From Stramenopiles sp. TOSAG23-2 (Eukaryota; Sar), in contig LT649632.1 in assembly GCA_900128395.1 (NCBI GenBank), positions 1 to 17,708 of the forward strand: a stretch of DNA of 17,708 nt, given 5' to 3'. Below are positions 7,603-16,090 of the stretch, in pieces. The position numbers and the translations under genes were made by a program. The notes under the pieces were generated by a model, which saw only the letters and a program-made list of their open reading frames with translations, made no database searches and was not told the DNA's origin. The stretch's first letter is position 1; the number at the start of each line of letters is the position of its first letter.

Positions 7603-10600
7603 ATGGAAGGTCACAATAATAACAATCACCGGAATAAAAAAAATTTAGCAATCAAAACACAAGATTTATTATTGCCACAAAAAGATGAACAAGAAACTAT
7701 TTTTAATCCAAGAGATGAAACACGTATGCTTACTATGGAAGGAAAAAATGAAGAAGAAGTTTTACAAATTATGACAGAGCGTATTAATATGCTAAGTCAA
7801 AGAAAAGAGGAAAGCAGAAGGGCAAGTTTTAAATCGACTAGATTATTTATGGTAAAAATGACATTTCAAAAGGTTAAAAAGGAATATGAAAAAATCGAAG
7901 AAGAAAAAAAATCTTATGAAAATAATAATGTGACCCTAACAAATAATAGTTCTAGGCCTGTACCATTAAGACGTTCGCAATCAGAAGAACTAGCAAACAC
8001 TTTCAGCGTCGATAGGGAAATGGCAAGAGAGGAAATAAAAAACGCCGACGGCAATTTCAGTCTGGCTGGACAAGCATTGTTAAAAAAAGCCCTGTCTTTA
8101 AATACTATGAAGAATGCAGAAAGAATGAGGGTACAAGACTGTGCTAATTGTCATACCAACCTGGCAACTGTTGTTAATTTACCCTGCGGGCATGTACTGT
8201 ATTGCGAAGAATGCCATAAAGATAAATTTTTAAAACGATACGACGAAAAAAATCGTACCCATGTATGTCCAGTATGTTTCGATCCAACGACAGGTAGTAA
8301 AATTATTGGATCGACTAAAATATGTTGTGCAATATGTCAAACAAACGTAGGAGGTAGTTATTTAATTACCACGAATGAAAAATGTATGCATAGGATCTGT
8401 ATATGTTGTGCTGTTGAAAAATTTAGGAGATCGTTAGACGAAAGGCTAGGAAATATAGTGAAAGGTGGTTTGTTATGCCGCATACGTTTAGACGATAAGC
8501 TTATGTCCCCAAGAAATTCAGCTTGCCAACAGAAAATGGGCATAAGTAAAATAAAAGAATTACAAAAACTTTCAAACGTATTACATACCATACTTAAACG
8601 TGATGAAAATGATACTGAAGATGAAAAGAAACGAGATGTACAAAAACATCGCCATGCAATGGAAATATCTGAAAGAAGATCTTCATGGAATTGTGATGGT
8701 TGTGGAGAAAGGGTGGGGGGGGGGTTGTTTGGTGGTTCCAGTTATTCTGGAAGCAGATATCGTTGTGTTGCGGGTTGTGACTTTGATTATTGCGAAAAAT
8801 GTTACAAAGCAGCATACTCGATGAAAGTTCCTACAACAATAAATAAGTACTTCAATGATCCAATTGGTAAAGAGTTTCAAGAACGATGTAGTGATGGTTT
8901 TGCGCCAATTAAAGATGCTGAAGTAGAAAAGTTTGAGGGTTTTCTCGAGGAGGAAGAAATTGATGTGGAGGAGCGAGCCTTTTGCCCGGAATGCACAAGG
9001 CCCAATCGAATTATAGCTCTTTGGAGAAAAAAGACAAAAGAAGTACGGGAAAACAATTTAGACCCTCCTACTATTAATCATGTATCAACTGTGGAACGTG
9101 TTGGTCCTCTTGCCTTTGAATATTTAGATTCAGAGGATAATGAAATGTGTATTATGATAAATGATAATTTTACATGTGATTGCTATTTAAACGGCGAATT
9201 AATATTAACGGATTGTACGATAACGAAAGAGAAAAAAAATACCAACAGTACCGACTTGCCAACGTTATTGGATCCGTTAATGCTGAAAATGGAAGGAAAG
9301 TCAAATCCAGATGTTTCCAAAAGTGTATACGGTCGGACAACTAGTTTTCCTGTTGGGTACTTAAGCTTTGAATTTCGAATCGTTAAGAGTCAATACGCAA
9401 GAATTGATAGGGTGGAAGACGAGGCAAAACATGGAAAGTTGCTTGGACAATATATAACACATGTGAATGGGAAACCAATTCCGTCAAATGAAACAGAAGA
9501 TAAGAATCAGTTTCAATACAAAAGCGAAATTATGGAATGGTTAAGAAGCTTCTATGCACCTACTGGCAGTGAATCGAGGGAGAAAAAAAACGTTTTCAAT
9601 GTTACCTGTTTTGAGCCTGGCGTGTATGAAAAATTAAAAGCCGGTAGTAGCCAGAATACGAAGTACTTTTCTACTCCTAAAGATCAAGTTCAGCAGCCTC
9701 TTTTTGGTGAAACAATAAAAAAAAAACTTGATGCAATTGAGAGGAATGAAATCAAATTCGAAACTAATAAGGGAAATAAGGTCATAGTTCGCATTAGCGC
9801 ATTCACTTGTAGACTTGATTTCATCGTCAATGGCAAACCGTGTCTAACAAGTTTGGAAAGTTGTACTATTAATCAAAGCGATGGGGAATTACGCATGAGG
9901 AATATGTCGGGCAAACGTCAGACTACTGTCCCGAAAAATAACCCCAAAGCAACAGCAGATGCCGTTTTGAAATTATTTCACGAAACAGAAATTGTAAGGG
10001 CCGGGACAGTCGGAGAAGTAATGCAGTTTATGGAAATTATTGAACCACATATGTGTACACATTGTTCTAAAGGCAAAATATGCAAGAAATGTAAAAAGCC
10101 ATATCATCTTGGAATGACATGCAAACAATTTAAAGAATTTCAAGAAAGTGATCAAGGAAAGGTTATATTATTAACTACCAAACCCTGTCCACAGTGCTAT
10201 ACACGCACTACTAAATATCATGGACATGGATGCCATCATATCGGATATGGAACTGGTGGGTGCGTAAACTGTAAATACCATTGGTGCTACGTTTGCGGTG
10301 GGAAGTTTGATGAATGTGGATGCAAATTTCAAGGATCATCGTCTTGTCACAGTAGGGATATTAAAAATAACCTTGATCCAAATAAAACCGATTGGCCAAC
10401 TGATAAACGATGCGGATGTCAAATATGCCCAGATTGCAAGCCTGGTAAAAAATGCCCTTCGTGTGACGGTAGTTGCGTAATATGCAGAGGACAAGTTACC
10501 AAAGAATTTCTAGCTGAAAAATATCCAATGTACAAAGAAACTGCATTTCCTACACAAGATGGATTTATTACTGCGTTATCGGATACCACGAACTGGAAAA

Positions 10601-12555
10601 CAACTACAGATTTCGGTCATATAAAACGTTTATGTGGTGGAGATCCAAAAGCATTAATAACTCCAATTAAAAATGGTAATGAAAAAATAAATGGCAAAAC
10701 TCCAATGCATTTAGCTATTGAGTATGGTCTTAAATCCAGTTTGCTATTTGAGATGTTATCACATGCAACCATTGGTACGATGGCCATGGTAGAAAAACTA
10801 AAAATTAAAGATAACGATGGAAGAAATTTAATGCACATGGCATCTCTAAGAAATTTTAAGTCCATTTACTTGGAAGAAGATGTGAAAAAAGACAATTCAG
10901 AGTCATCAAAGGATAGCGTTGAAGATAACGCTAAGCAGCAAAAAATTAAAACCTTGTTGGATGAAAAACAATTTAATGCCGAAACTCTTACAATCATTCA
11001 AATGTTATCAACAACTTGTAATGCATGGTTACAGGAAGAGGATAATTTTGGAAAAATTCCATATGACTATTCCATGGATAGTGCTACTGATATACGAGAC
11101 AAATTTAAAGCAATCATGCCTAGCTTCACGGCAACTTTAACTGCAACTAAAGATAAACCATTAGGGCTTAAAATCGATAAATATTATCAAATTATTGAAA
11201 TACTTAATGATGCACTTCCATCCAATATTAAAGTTGGTATGTATATAACACATGCAAATGGAGTAGGCGTAAAACTCCAAAATGCAAGAGGGGATTTTTC
11301 TAAGATGATAAAAAGCATTAGAAAATCTGATGGCTCAATTGATTTGGCATTTTCTTTTAAAGCAGCGCCTGAAATAGCGACGAAAATGAAAGAGTTGAAA
11401 GCCCTAGTCAATAAACGTGTTAGCGTTCAATGGAAAGAGGAAGGAACTAATAAATTGGAATGGTACGAGGGAACGATAATTTCATATGACGAGAAGAAAA
11501 TCACTGACACGATCACTTCATACGATGGTGCAGAATTCAAGGTGAAGTACGATGATGGAGATGTTCGGAGCTACGATTTTTCCACTAGGGATCCGACAAC
11601 GTTTAAAATTTTAGATGCATCTCCAGAAAAAAAGACCAACTGGTTTGAGAAGAGTAGTAAGTTGTTTGGGATAAAAAATAGTAAAAATACAGCTTGGAGT
11701 GCAAACAGAAAAAAGAATGGGCGTAGAAGAATAAAAATACGTAGCACAGGAAAGAGAAGTGGGGTAGGAACTTCTGCTCATCGTGGAGTTACTGCTTCAA
11801 TACTGTCATCCAACACGTCACCAGTAACTTTATTTGGAGCTGTACCTACAGCAACGAATAACAGTACAAATTCGTCGGAAACGAGTAACGCATCGCCACC
11901 AAGTATATTTGGCGGAGTATCTACAACAACGTCCAACACATCACCAGTAACTTTATTCGGAGGAGTACCTACAGCAACGGATAACAGTGCAAATTCGTCG
12001 GCAACGAATAATGCATCGCCACCAAACTTATTTGGCAGAGTATCTACAACAACAAATAACGTTTCAAATTCATCGGCAACGACCACATTTAGTAATGCAT
12101 CACCTGTACCTTTTTTTGGAGCAAGTTCCAACTCGAACAACAGCAATTTTGTCTTTGGAACACAAAATACTTCATTATTTTCAACACCACCTGCTGCAAA
12201 TGGGGCAACAACAACAACAGCTAGTATTGGTAGTGTTGGTGGTGGATTATTTGGTGTTGGTGGCGGAAGAAAACCAGCAGGTATTGGTGGTGGATTATTT
12301 GGTGGTGGTGGCGGCGCAAAATCAACAGGTATTGGTGGAGGCAACTTGTTTGCTACTGCTATGAGCGGTGGAAAATTTTCATTTGGGGTCCCAAGCAATG
12401 TTGATACTACCAATACAAATGGAGTGGGTATATTTTCATTTGGGCCTACATCTACTACTAATGATAAAGTTGATGACTCTGTTAAGGCAAGTGGTAATAA
12501 TACAGACGACGATGATGCACAGTCTACTATATCTAGTAATGTGAGTGATTTGTGA
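7603..12555 (+). CDS. Giant mosaic RING/RBR-like ubiquitin-ligase candidate with ZZ, PDZ-like, ankyrin, Tudor-like and FG-repeat regions
   Basis: This 1650-residue protein is read in one uninterrupted frame. In order: a charged coiled region 45-107; RING-like finger 180-225 (C180-x2-C183, C195-G-H197, C201-x2-C204, C222-x2-C225); half-finger C242-C268; ZZ finger 364-400 (CDGC, RYRC, CDFDYCEKC); CPEC 461-464; PDZ-like segment about 585-670; an IBR-like C-terminal half 818-840 joined to an RBR-type RING2 861-907 (CPQC, GHGC877 aligning with the RBR catalytic cysteine, CVNC, WCYVC); a cysteine cluster 937-961; ankyrin-like repeats about 1028-1090 and 1147-1170; a second PDZ-like domain 1174-1253 (PLGLKI, VGMYITHANG); Tudor-like 1268-1337 (VSVQW, WYEGTI, VKYDDGD); basic NLS-like 1369-1386; and an FG tail 1406-1614 with about ten FG motifs. 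The likely role is ubiquitin transfer, perhaps at or inside the nucleus. No known protein with this order comes to mind. Domain calls are by eye; ZZ and RING2 are the surest. Confidence 0.9.
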   Translation: MEGHNNNNHRNKKNLAIKTQDLLLPQKDEQETIFNPRDETRMLTMEGKNEEEVLQIMTERINMLSQRKEESRRASFKSTRLFMVKMTFQKVKKEYEKIEEEKKSYENNNVTLTNNSSRPVPLRRSQSEELANTFSVDREMAREEIKNADGNFSLAGQALLKKALSLNTMKNAERMRVQDCANCHTNLATVVNLPCGHVLYCEECHKDKFLKRYDEKNRTHVCPVCFDPTTGSKIIGSTKICCAICQTNVGGSYLITTNEKCMHRICICCAVEKFRRSLDERLGNIVKGGLLCRIRLDDKLMSPRNSACQQKMGISKIKELQKLSNVLHTILKRDENDTEDEKKRDVQKHRHAMEISERRSSWNCDGCGERVGGGLFGGSSYSGSRYRCVAGCDFDYCEKCYKAAYSMKVPTTINKYFNDPIGKEFQERCSDGFAPIKDAEVEKFEGFLEEEEIDVEERAFCPECTRPNRIIALWRKKTKEVRENNLDPPTINHVSTVERVGPLAFEYLDSEDNEMCIMINDNFTCDCYLNGELILTDCTITKEKKNTNSTDLPTLLDPLMLKMEGKSNPDVSKSVYGRTTSFPVGYLSFEFRIVKSQYARIDRVEDEAKHGKLLGQYITHVNGKPIPSNETEDKNQFQYKSEIMEWLRSFYAPTGSESREKKNVFNVTCFEPGVYEKLKAGSSQNTKYFSTPKDQVQQPLFGETIKKKLDAIERNEIKFETNKGNKVIVRISAFTCRLDFIVNGKPCLTSLESCTINQSDGELRMRNMSGKRQTTVPKNNPKATADAVLKLFHETEIVRAGTVGEVMQFMEIIEPHMCTHCSKGKICKKCKKPYHLGMTCKQFKEFQESDQGKVILLTTKPCPQCYTRTTKYHGHGCHHIGYGTGGCVNCKYHWCYVCGGKFDECGCKFQGSSSCHSRDIKNNLDPNKTDWPTDKRCGCQICPDCKPGKKCPSCDGSCVICRGQVTKEFLAEKYPMYKETAFPTQDGFITALSDTTNWKTTTDFGHIKRLCGGDPKALITPIKNGNEKINGKTPMHLAIEYGLKSSLLFEMLSHATIGTMAMVEKLKIKDNDGRNLMHMASLRNFKSIYLEEDVKKDNSESSKDSVEDNAKQQKIKTLLDEKQFNAETLTIIQMLSTTCNAWLQEEDNFGKIPYDYSMDSATDIRDKFKAIMPSFTATLTATKDKPLGLKIDKYYQIIEILNDALPSNIKVGMYITHANGVGVKLQNARGDFSKMIKSIRKSDGSIDLAFSFKAAPEIATKMKELKALVNKRVSVQWKEEGTNKLEWYEGTIISYDEKKITDTITSYDGAEFKVKYDDGDVRSYDFSTRDPTTFKILDASPEKKTNWFEKSSKLFGIKNSKNTAWSANRKKNGRRRIKIRSTGKRSGVGTSAHRGVTASILSSNTSPVTLFGAVPTATNNSTNSSETSNASPPSIFGGVSTTTSNTSPVTLFGGVPTATDNSANSSATNNASPPNLFGRVSTTTNNVSNSSATTTFSNASPVPFFGASSNSNNSNFVFGTQNTSLFSTPPAANGATTTTASIGSVGGGLFGVGGGRKPAGIGGGLFGGGGGAKSTGIGGGNLFATAMSGGKFSFGVPSNVDTTNTNGVGIFSFGPTSTTNDKVDDSVKASGNNTDDDDAQSTISSNVSDL
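11812..12057 (+). repeat. In-frame 123-bp tandem duplication within the FG tail
   Basis: Two units of 41 codons (residues 1404-1444 and 1445-1485) share NTSPVTLFG-x-VPTAT, a serine/asparagine stretch, NASPP-x-x-FG and VSTTT. They diverge at scattered positions, mostly without frame change. The region extends to a glycine-rich part (residues 1546-1580) with GGGLFG units. This shows that the FG tail has grown by unit duplication. Confidence 0.88.
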
Positions 12556-13056
12556 GTCTCCCAATATGTAAAAGGCCAAAATATATATTTTTTATATAAA
12601 AAATAAAAAAAATTTTTAAGTAATTTTTCATATTTATATATAACTGTGAACTGTGACGATAGTTGTTTCCATCTTTCCTCCTCTCCTCCTAGCGCTATCC
12701 CCCTACTATACTATGCGTCTCCAGCGCTATTGATATGCTATAGTGTACATAGACGTTTTACATTTCTCTTTCGCGCAACTTATGCACTGCATTTCTTCGG
12801 ATCAATTAGCAAGGGGATACTATTATCTAAAAAACGGCATATGATAACATCTGATTACCACACGCGATCTTCATTACAACAGCAAATATATATGATATAT
12901 ACATATATTAATAGAATGGTTAGATATCAATCAAGAACATCCTCTACATTTATACATGTTATAAGAAATAAAACACATCTTGTTACAATATTAAATTATA
13001 TATAAAAAGTGTGCACATTTATATTTATATATATATATAAATATAAATAAATAAAC
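12556..13056. other. Spacer with a CT-rich, less AT-rich patch
   Basis: This is the 3' flank of the large gene and the upstream region of the intron-bearing gene. After an AT-rich start, 12650-12800 is unusually C/T-rich, with agcgctat occurring twice (near 12691 and 12723). The open frame through 12646-13005 begins with GTG and has no recognisable protein character, so I do not call it. No RNA gene could be identified. Confidence 0.6.
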
Positions 13057-13593
13057 ATGGAAGAGGAAAAGAAAATGGATGTGAATGTGAATGATACGAA
13101 TGGTGAGATAAGAAAACCAGGCGAAGGGCCAATTAGTAAAACCAAATCCATGAGAAGAGAATTAACATCAATATTACAAGATCATAATGATGGGCAATTA
13201 ATGGATGATGTGTTAGGTAAATCAGCAAATACGAACACTGTGAGTAAATTAATTAAGACGAAAACTGCAAGTTGTGCAACAAGTTGAAAGAGTGATGTTC
13301 AAGGAATGCCACAATGGACAAGGAAAGAGACATGGAAACGTGGTGATCCAAGAAACGGAGTTATGTATGGTGAAGGTTTACGTCCATGTTTTACCAATTG
13401 TAATCAAGACGATGAAACACCAGTTGATGGTTTACCAAATAAAAAAGAAATCTTTCGTTCACCATTGGCACCTGGTAGAGCAAAAGGAATATTGCAAGCT
13501 AATGGTATTGTTGCTGCAACACCTGAAGATACATATCAACGTGTATTAAATCATGCAAGTGAACTTGCATCAAGAAGTAATAATATGCAGTAA
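13057..13593 (+). CDS. Orphan 161-residue protein, two exons
   Basis: Exon 1 (13057-13239, 61 codons) and exon 2 (13291-13593, 100 codons plus TAA) join in phase 0 across a 51-base GT-AG intron. Without splicing the frame stops at TGA 13285-13287. The joined product is hydrophilic. It has an acidic/lysine N-terminus, a helical patch SMRRELTSILQDH (31-43), a conserved-looking basic/aromatic segment PQWTRKETWKRGDPRNG (68-84), two cysteines in CFTNC, and a helical end around ATPEDTYQRVLNHASELASR. It has no signal peptide or membrane segment. The ATG has a good purine-rich context (aataaacatgg). I do not recognise the family. A disabled gene with a nonsense codon or TGA recoding are alternatives, but the strong GTGAGT donor favours splicing. 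Confidence 0.75.
13240..13290 (+). other. 51-nt GT-AG spliceosomal intron
   Basis: The donor gtgagt at 13240-13245 matches the consensus exactly, and the acceptor is gaaag at 13286-13290. The length is a multiple of three, and an in-frame TGA at 13285-13287 lies inside, so retention would truncate the protein after 76 residues. The other nearby AGs (after 13283 or 13303) would shift the frame of exon 2. Confidence 0.75.
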
Positions 13594-13607
13594 TTGAGCA
13601 TAAGAAG

Positions 13608-13673
13608 TACGAAGTTCGTAAATAAAATTAAATTTTTATTCTCTACAAATTTGTACGATATATGATATACGAA
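13608..13673. promoter_or_regulatory. TACGAA/TTCGTA element between convergent genes
   Basis: The perfect inverted repeat tacgaagttcgta (13608-13620) lies 15 bases after the stop at 13593. It is the reverse complement of the element at 7066-7078. A second tacgaa at 13668-13673 lies 12 bases beyond the stop of the minus-strand gene that ends at 13686. An aatttttat tract sits between them, as in the other locus. Confidence 0.5.
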
Positions 13674-13685
13674 ATGTACTTTGTA

Positions 13686-14420
13686 CTATAAACCATTGTT
13701 ACCAACATCATCTTCCTTCTTCTTCGTCACTTCATCACTCTTCTTCATTTTCTTGACGCTAACAACTTCTTCTTCTTCGTCAATTTGTTTACGTTTTTTT
13801 TTCTTTTCCTTTTTCAATTTTTTTTTCTCTTTCTTTAATTTCTTTTTCTCTTTCTTTTTTTGTTTTTTTAATTTTTTCTTTTCTTTCTTTAATTGTTTTT
13901 TCATCTTTTTTTTCATTTTTTTCTTACGTTTGCGCCCAGCTATCACTGCTTCATCTTCAGATTCAGATTCAGACGATGACGAAGAGGAAGCAGATATTGA
14001 ATTATTACCAGATGATAATTCTTCTTCATCCTCTTCATCAGAACTATTGTAATTATCATTATCATTATTATCACCACTACCAACATTCATGTAACTATTA
14101 ATATCATCATAACAGGCAGCAACAGAAAAAGTGCCTTTCAATGGCTTTTTCCCTCGCCAGCTTCTACCTGTATTATCATCATTCATACCCCCAGTCCCTC
14201 TAGATTTAGCTACTAAACGTGATAAATTTTTAAATTCCTCTGACTCCCCACCGCCATGTAATGCTTGAACACTAATATCTAAATCATGGACAATATTAGC
14301 ATGTGGGTCATGTCCAATTGTTTTACTCCACATATTATTTGTTTGCAATGTTTTGCTAGTATTGTATCGCTTATTTTTTTTGTACAGTTCAGCATCTTTC
14401 GCTGATATTTTTTTCGACAT
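13686..14420 (-). CDS. Acidic-serine and lysine-rich protein, probably nuclear/nucleolar
   Basis: This 244-residue protein has three zones. Residues 1-112 look folded and carry KTIGHDPHANIVHDLDISVQALHGGG (33-58). Residues 113-160 are an Asp/Asn/Ser/Glu-rich acidic tract. Residues 162-213 are almost pure lysine with regular leucine/methionine/glutamine interruptions (KKLKKEKKK units), probably a charged single helix and a strong nuclear or nucleolar signal. The C-terminal 30 residues are again mixed charge. Such composition is common in ribosome-biogenesis and chromatin proteins, but I recognise no family. The ATG (cat at 14418-14420) is 224 bases from the divergent start at 14645, so the two genes may share a promoter region. 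Confidence 0.82.
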   Translation of the reverse strand: MSKKISAKDAELYKKNKRYNTSKTLQTNNMWSKTIGHDPHANIVHDLDISVQALHGGGESEEFKNLSRLVAKSRGTGGMNDDNTGRSWRGKKPLKGTFSVAACYDDINSYMNVGSGDNNDNDNYNSSDEEDEEELSSGNNSISASSSSSSESESEDEAVIAGRKRKKKMKKKMKKQLKKEKKKLKKQKKKEKKKLKKEKKKLKKEKKKKRKQIDEEEEVVSVKKMKKSDEVTKKKEDDVGNNGL

Positions 14421-14644
14421 CGTTCTATTTACCCTTTTGTTAATATGTTTCTATTTTTGATATATATGTGTATAGATATTTTGTGTGAATTGTATATTAT
14501 TCTCTTATTATGTATTTATATTTTGTTTTTGTTATTCAAACTAAAACATTCAAACGTTTGGCTTTGTAAAATTAATAATAGAAAGAAAAAATAATACGAG
14601 GGAAGAAATTATATATATATAATCAATAGAAAAAGCAATAAAAC
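14421..14644. promoter_or_regulatory. Short divergent promoter region
   Basis: These 224 AT-rich bases separate the starts of the lysine-rich gene (-) and the ankyrin gene (+) and must hold upstream signals for both. An atatatata tract lies near 14612, about 30 bases before the ATG at 14645. No specific factor site could be identified. Confidence 0.45.
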
Positions 14645-15391
14645 ATGTTGCGTCAAATCATTCATAAAGTATCTAAACGTAAGATATTCTTACAACATAC
14701 GTCGCATCATCCTCGATATATTTCAACAACAACATGTTTTTCGAAAAAATATACTAATGTTGTAAATAAATTAAAATATCATATAAATGTAATAAATTTT
14801 AATAATAATAGTAATTTAAATCATTTGAAATATCATCATGAACAACAAGCATATTTTTCTACGAAAAGACGTTTTGGAAGAAGACGAGAAAAAAGAGAAT
14901 CTAAATTATCAACAACAGATGGAAATAACAACATCGATAACAATAATATAACAACGAATGAAAAAAATAATGATGAGGAGGATGAACCTATTGATACTTC
15001 GAATAATAAAACATTACCTTTACATGATGCAGCTGAAATGGGTAATTATGATAAAATTGTACATTTAATAAAAGAACGAGGTATAGATGTAAATATGAAA
15101 GATGCAGCACGTTCAAATGCAACAGCTTTGCACATTGCATCTCGTAGTGGACATCTAGATATAGTCAAGTTTTTATCTGAATCAGGTGCAGATTTAAATG
15201 CGAAAGGTCCATGGGATATGACACCATTGATGTATGGAATTATCTTTCATCGTCTTGAAATAGTGAAATATTTATTGGGAAACAATGTTGATGCAACAGT
15301 GGAAGATAATCGTGGAAGAACAGCTTTAATACATGCTGTCAATGAACGACAAGAGGAAATGGAAAGGTTATTACGACATTATTTAAATTAG
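14645..15391 (+). CDS. Ankyrin-repeat protein with probable mitochondrial presequence
   Basis: Residues 1-35 (MLRQIIHKVSKRKIFLQH... RYISTTT) are basic, hydroxylated and free of acidic residues, as in mitochondrial targeting peptides. A second motif, AYFSTKRRFGRR (69-80), resembles a processing site, so the presequence may be long. An Asn/Asp-rich linker (91-120) leads to four ankyrin repeats at about 123-154, 158-189, 191-222 and 224-247. Typical signatures are LPLHDAAEMGNYDKI, TALHIASRSGHLDIVKFL, TPLMYGIIFHRLEIVKYLL and TALIHAV. Ankyrin repeats bind protein partners; no catalytic domain is present. The gene is unlike the two ankyrin genes downstream outside the repeats. Targeting is inferred from composition. 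Confidence 0.85.
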   Translation: MLRQIIHKVSKRKIFLQHTSHHPRYISTTTCFSKKYTNVVNKLKYHINVINFNNNSNLNHLKYHHEQQAYFSTKRRFGRRREKRESKLSTTDGNNNIDNNNITTNEKNNDEEDEPIDTSNNKTLPLHDAAEMGNYDKIVHLIKERGIDVNMKDAARSNATALHIASRSGHLDIVKFLSESGADLNAKGPWDMTPLMYGIIFHRLEIVKYLLGNNVDATVEDNRGRTALIHAVNERQEEMERLLRHYLN

Positions 15392-15392
15392 A

Positions 15393-16090
15393 TTGTATAC
15401 ATTTTGAAAAGATATTACTGTTCTAGATTTTATATATATATTTGTGTTTTTGTTGTTTGTTGTTTACACCACTTTTTGTCGTCTCTTCTTTTGCCTTTCA
15501 TTACCATCTTAATTTTTTTTGAAAAAGTGAATGTGAAAAGAAACAAACAGACTCAAACATATATAATATAAACAAGCGATGTGCGATGCGGAGTAAAAAA
15601 CCAAAATATCGAATTCGTAAATATTTTTTTTAATGATTTAAATCACCATTACCTTTTCCTACATATCTACCATTTTCATTATAATAATTTGCTTTTCCAC
15701 CTTTTGAACGTATAAGATCAATGATCTTTTGTTTAATTGGACTACGATTATAAAGATATGCACAGTCCAGGGGAGTGGATCCGTACACGGCCTCCTTCTT
15801 ATTAATGCTACCAAGAGACATATTAGTTAGTAACAACTCAGTCAACTTAGTATTCGTTCTGTTCGTCCATGCTGCCCAATGTAATGCATTAAATCCAACG
15901 CTAGTTGCAATATTAGGATCAGCTTCACTGTGTTCAATCAAATATTGAACTACTTGGAAATGTTCTCCAAATGCAGCTGCAATTAAAGGTGTACATTCAT
16001 AACCATAACTATCTTTACCTAATTGATTCACGTATTCTTTCAATGTCATATCGTGGTCATTCACACCTTTCATACGAATATAATATTTAT
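15393..16090 (-). repeat. Segmental duplication, copy A
   Basis: This segment (C-terminal half of the ankyrin gene plus its 3' flank down to the end of the preceding gene) matches 17024-17708 in order and orientation. In the non-coding flank, long stretches around 15405-15500 and 15515-15600 are nearly identical to 17043-17135 and 17147-17215, with small indels. The copies lie about 1.62 kb apart, so the unit is a tandem gene duplication. The match starts immediately after the stop codon of the gene at 14645-15391. Confidence 0.9.
15610..15619 (-). promoter_or_regulatory. TACGAATTCG element in ankyrin gene 3' flank
   Basis: On the coding strand, tacgaattcg begins 11 bases after the stop codon at 15630, with the 8-base palindrome cgaattcg at its core. 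The duplicated gene has tacgaattc in the same place (17220-17228). It resembles the elements at 7066 and 13608. Confidence 0.4.

Noticed and set aside
8711-8724. G-run (G10) in the ZZ-finger region as a possible frameshift site
   Set aside because: The frame is intact on both sides and gives a continuous ZZ finger, so no frameshift is needed; it is only a spot prone to sequencing error.
11778-12413. A 211-codon proline/valine-rich frame on the minus strand
   Set aside because: It is the antisense shadow of the FG tail: proline and valine runs are the complements of glycine and asparagine/threonine codons.
12646-13005. Open frame of 119 codons in the spacer after the giant gene
   Set aside because: It begins at GTG, has no ATG near its start, and its composition follows the CT-rich and AT-rich DNA without protein-like pattern.
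13274-13549. A 91-codon frame overlapping the intron-bearing gene
   Set aside because: It is out of frame with the joined exons. It would need the AG at 13302-13303 as acceptor and gives a low-quality, shifted product.
13681-14052. Plus-strand Phe/Ser-rich frame of 123 codons
   Set aside because: It is the complement of the lysine- and serine-rich codons of the minus-strand gene.
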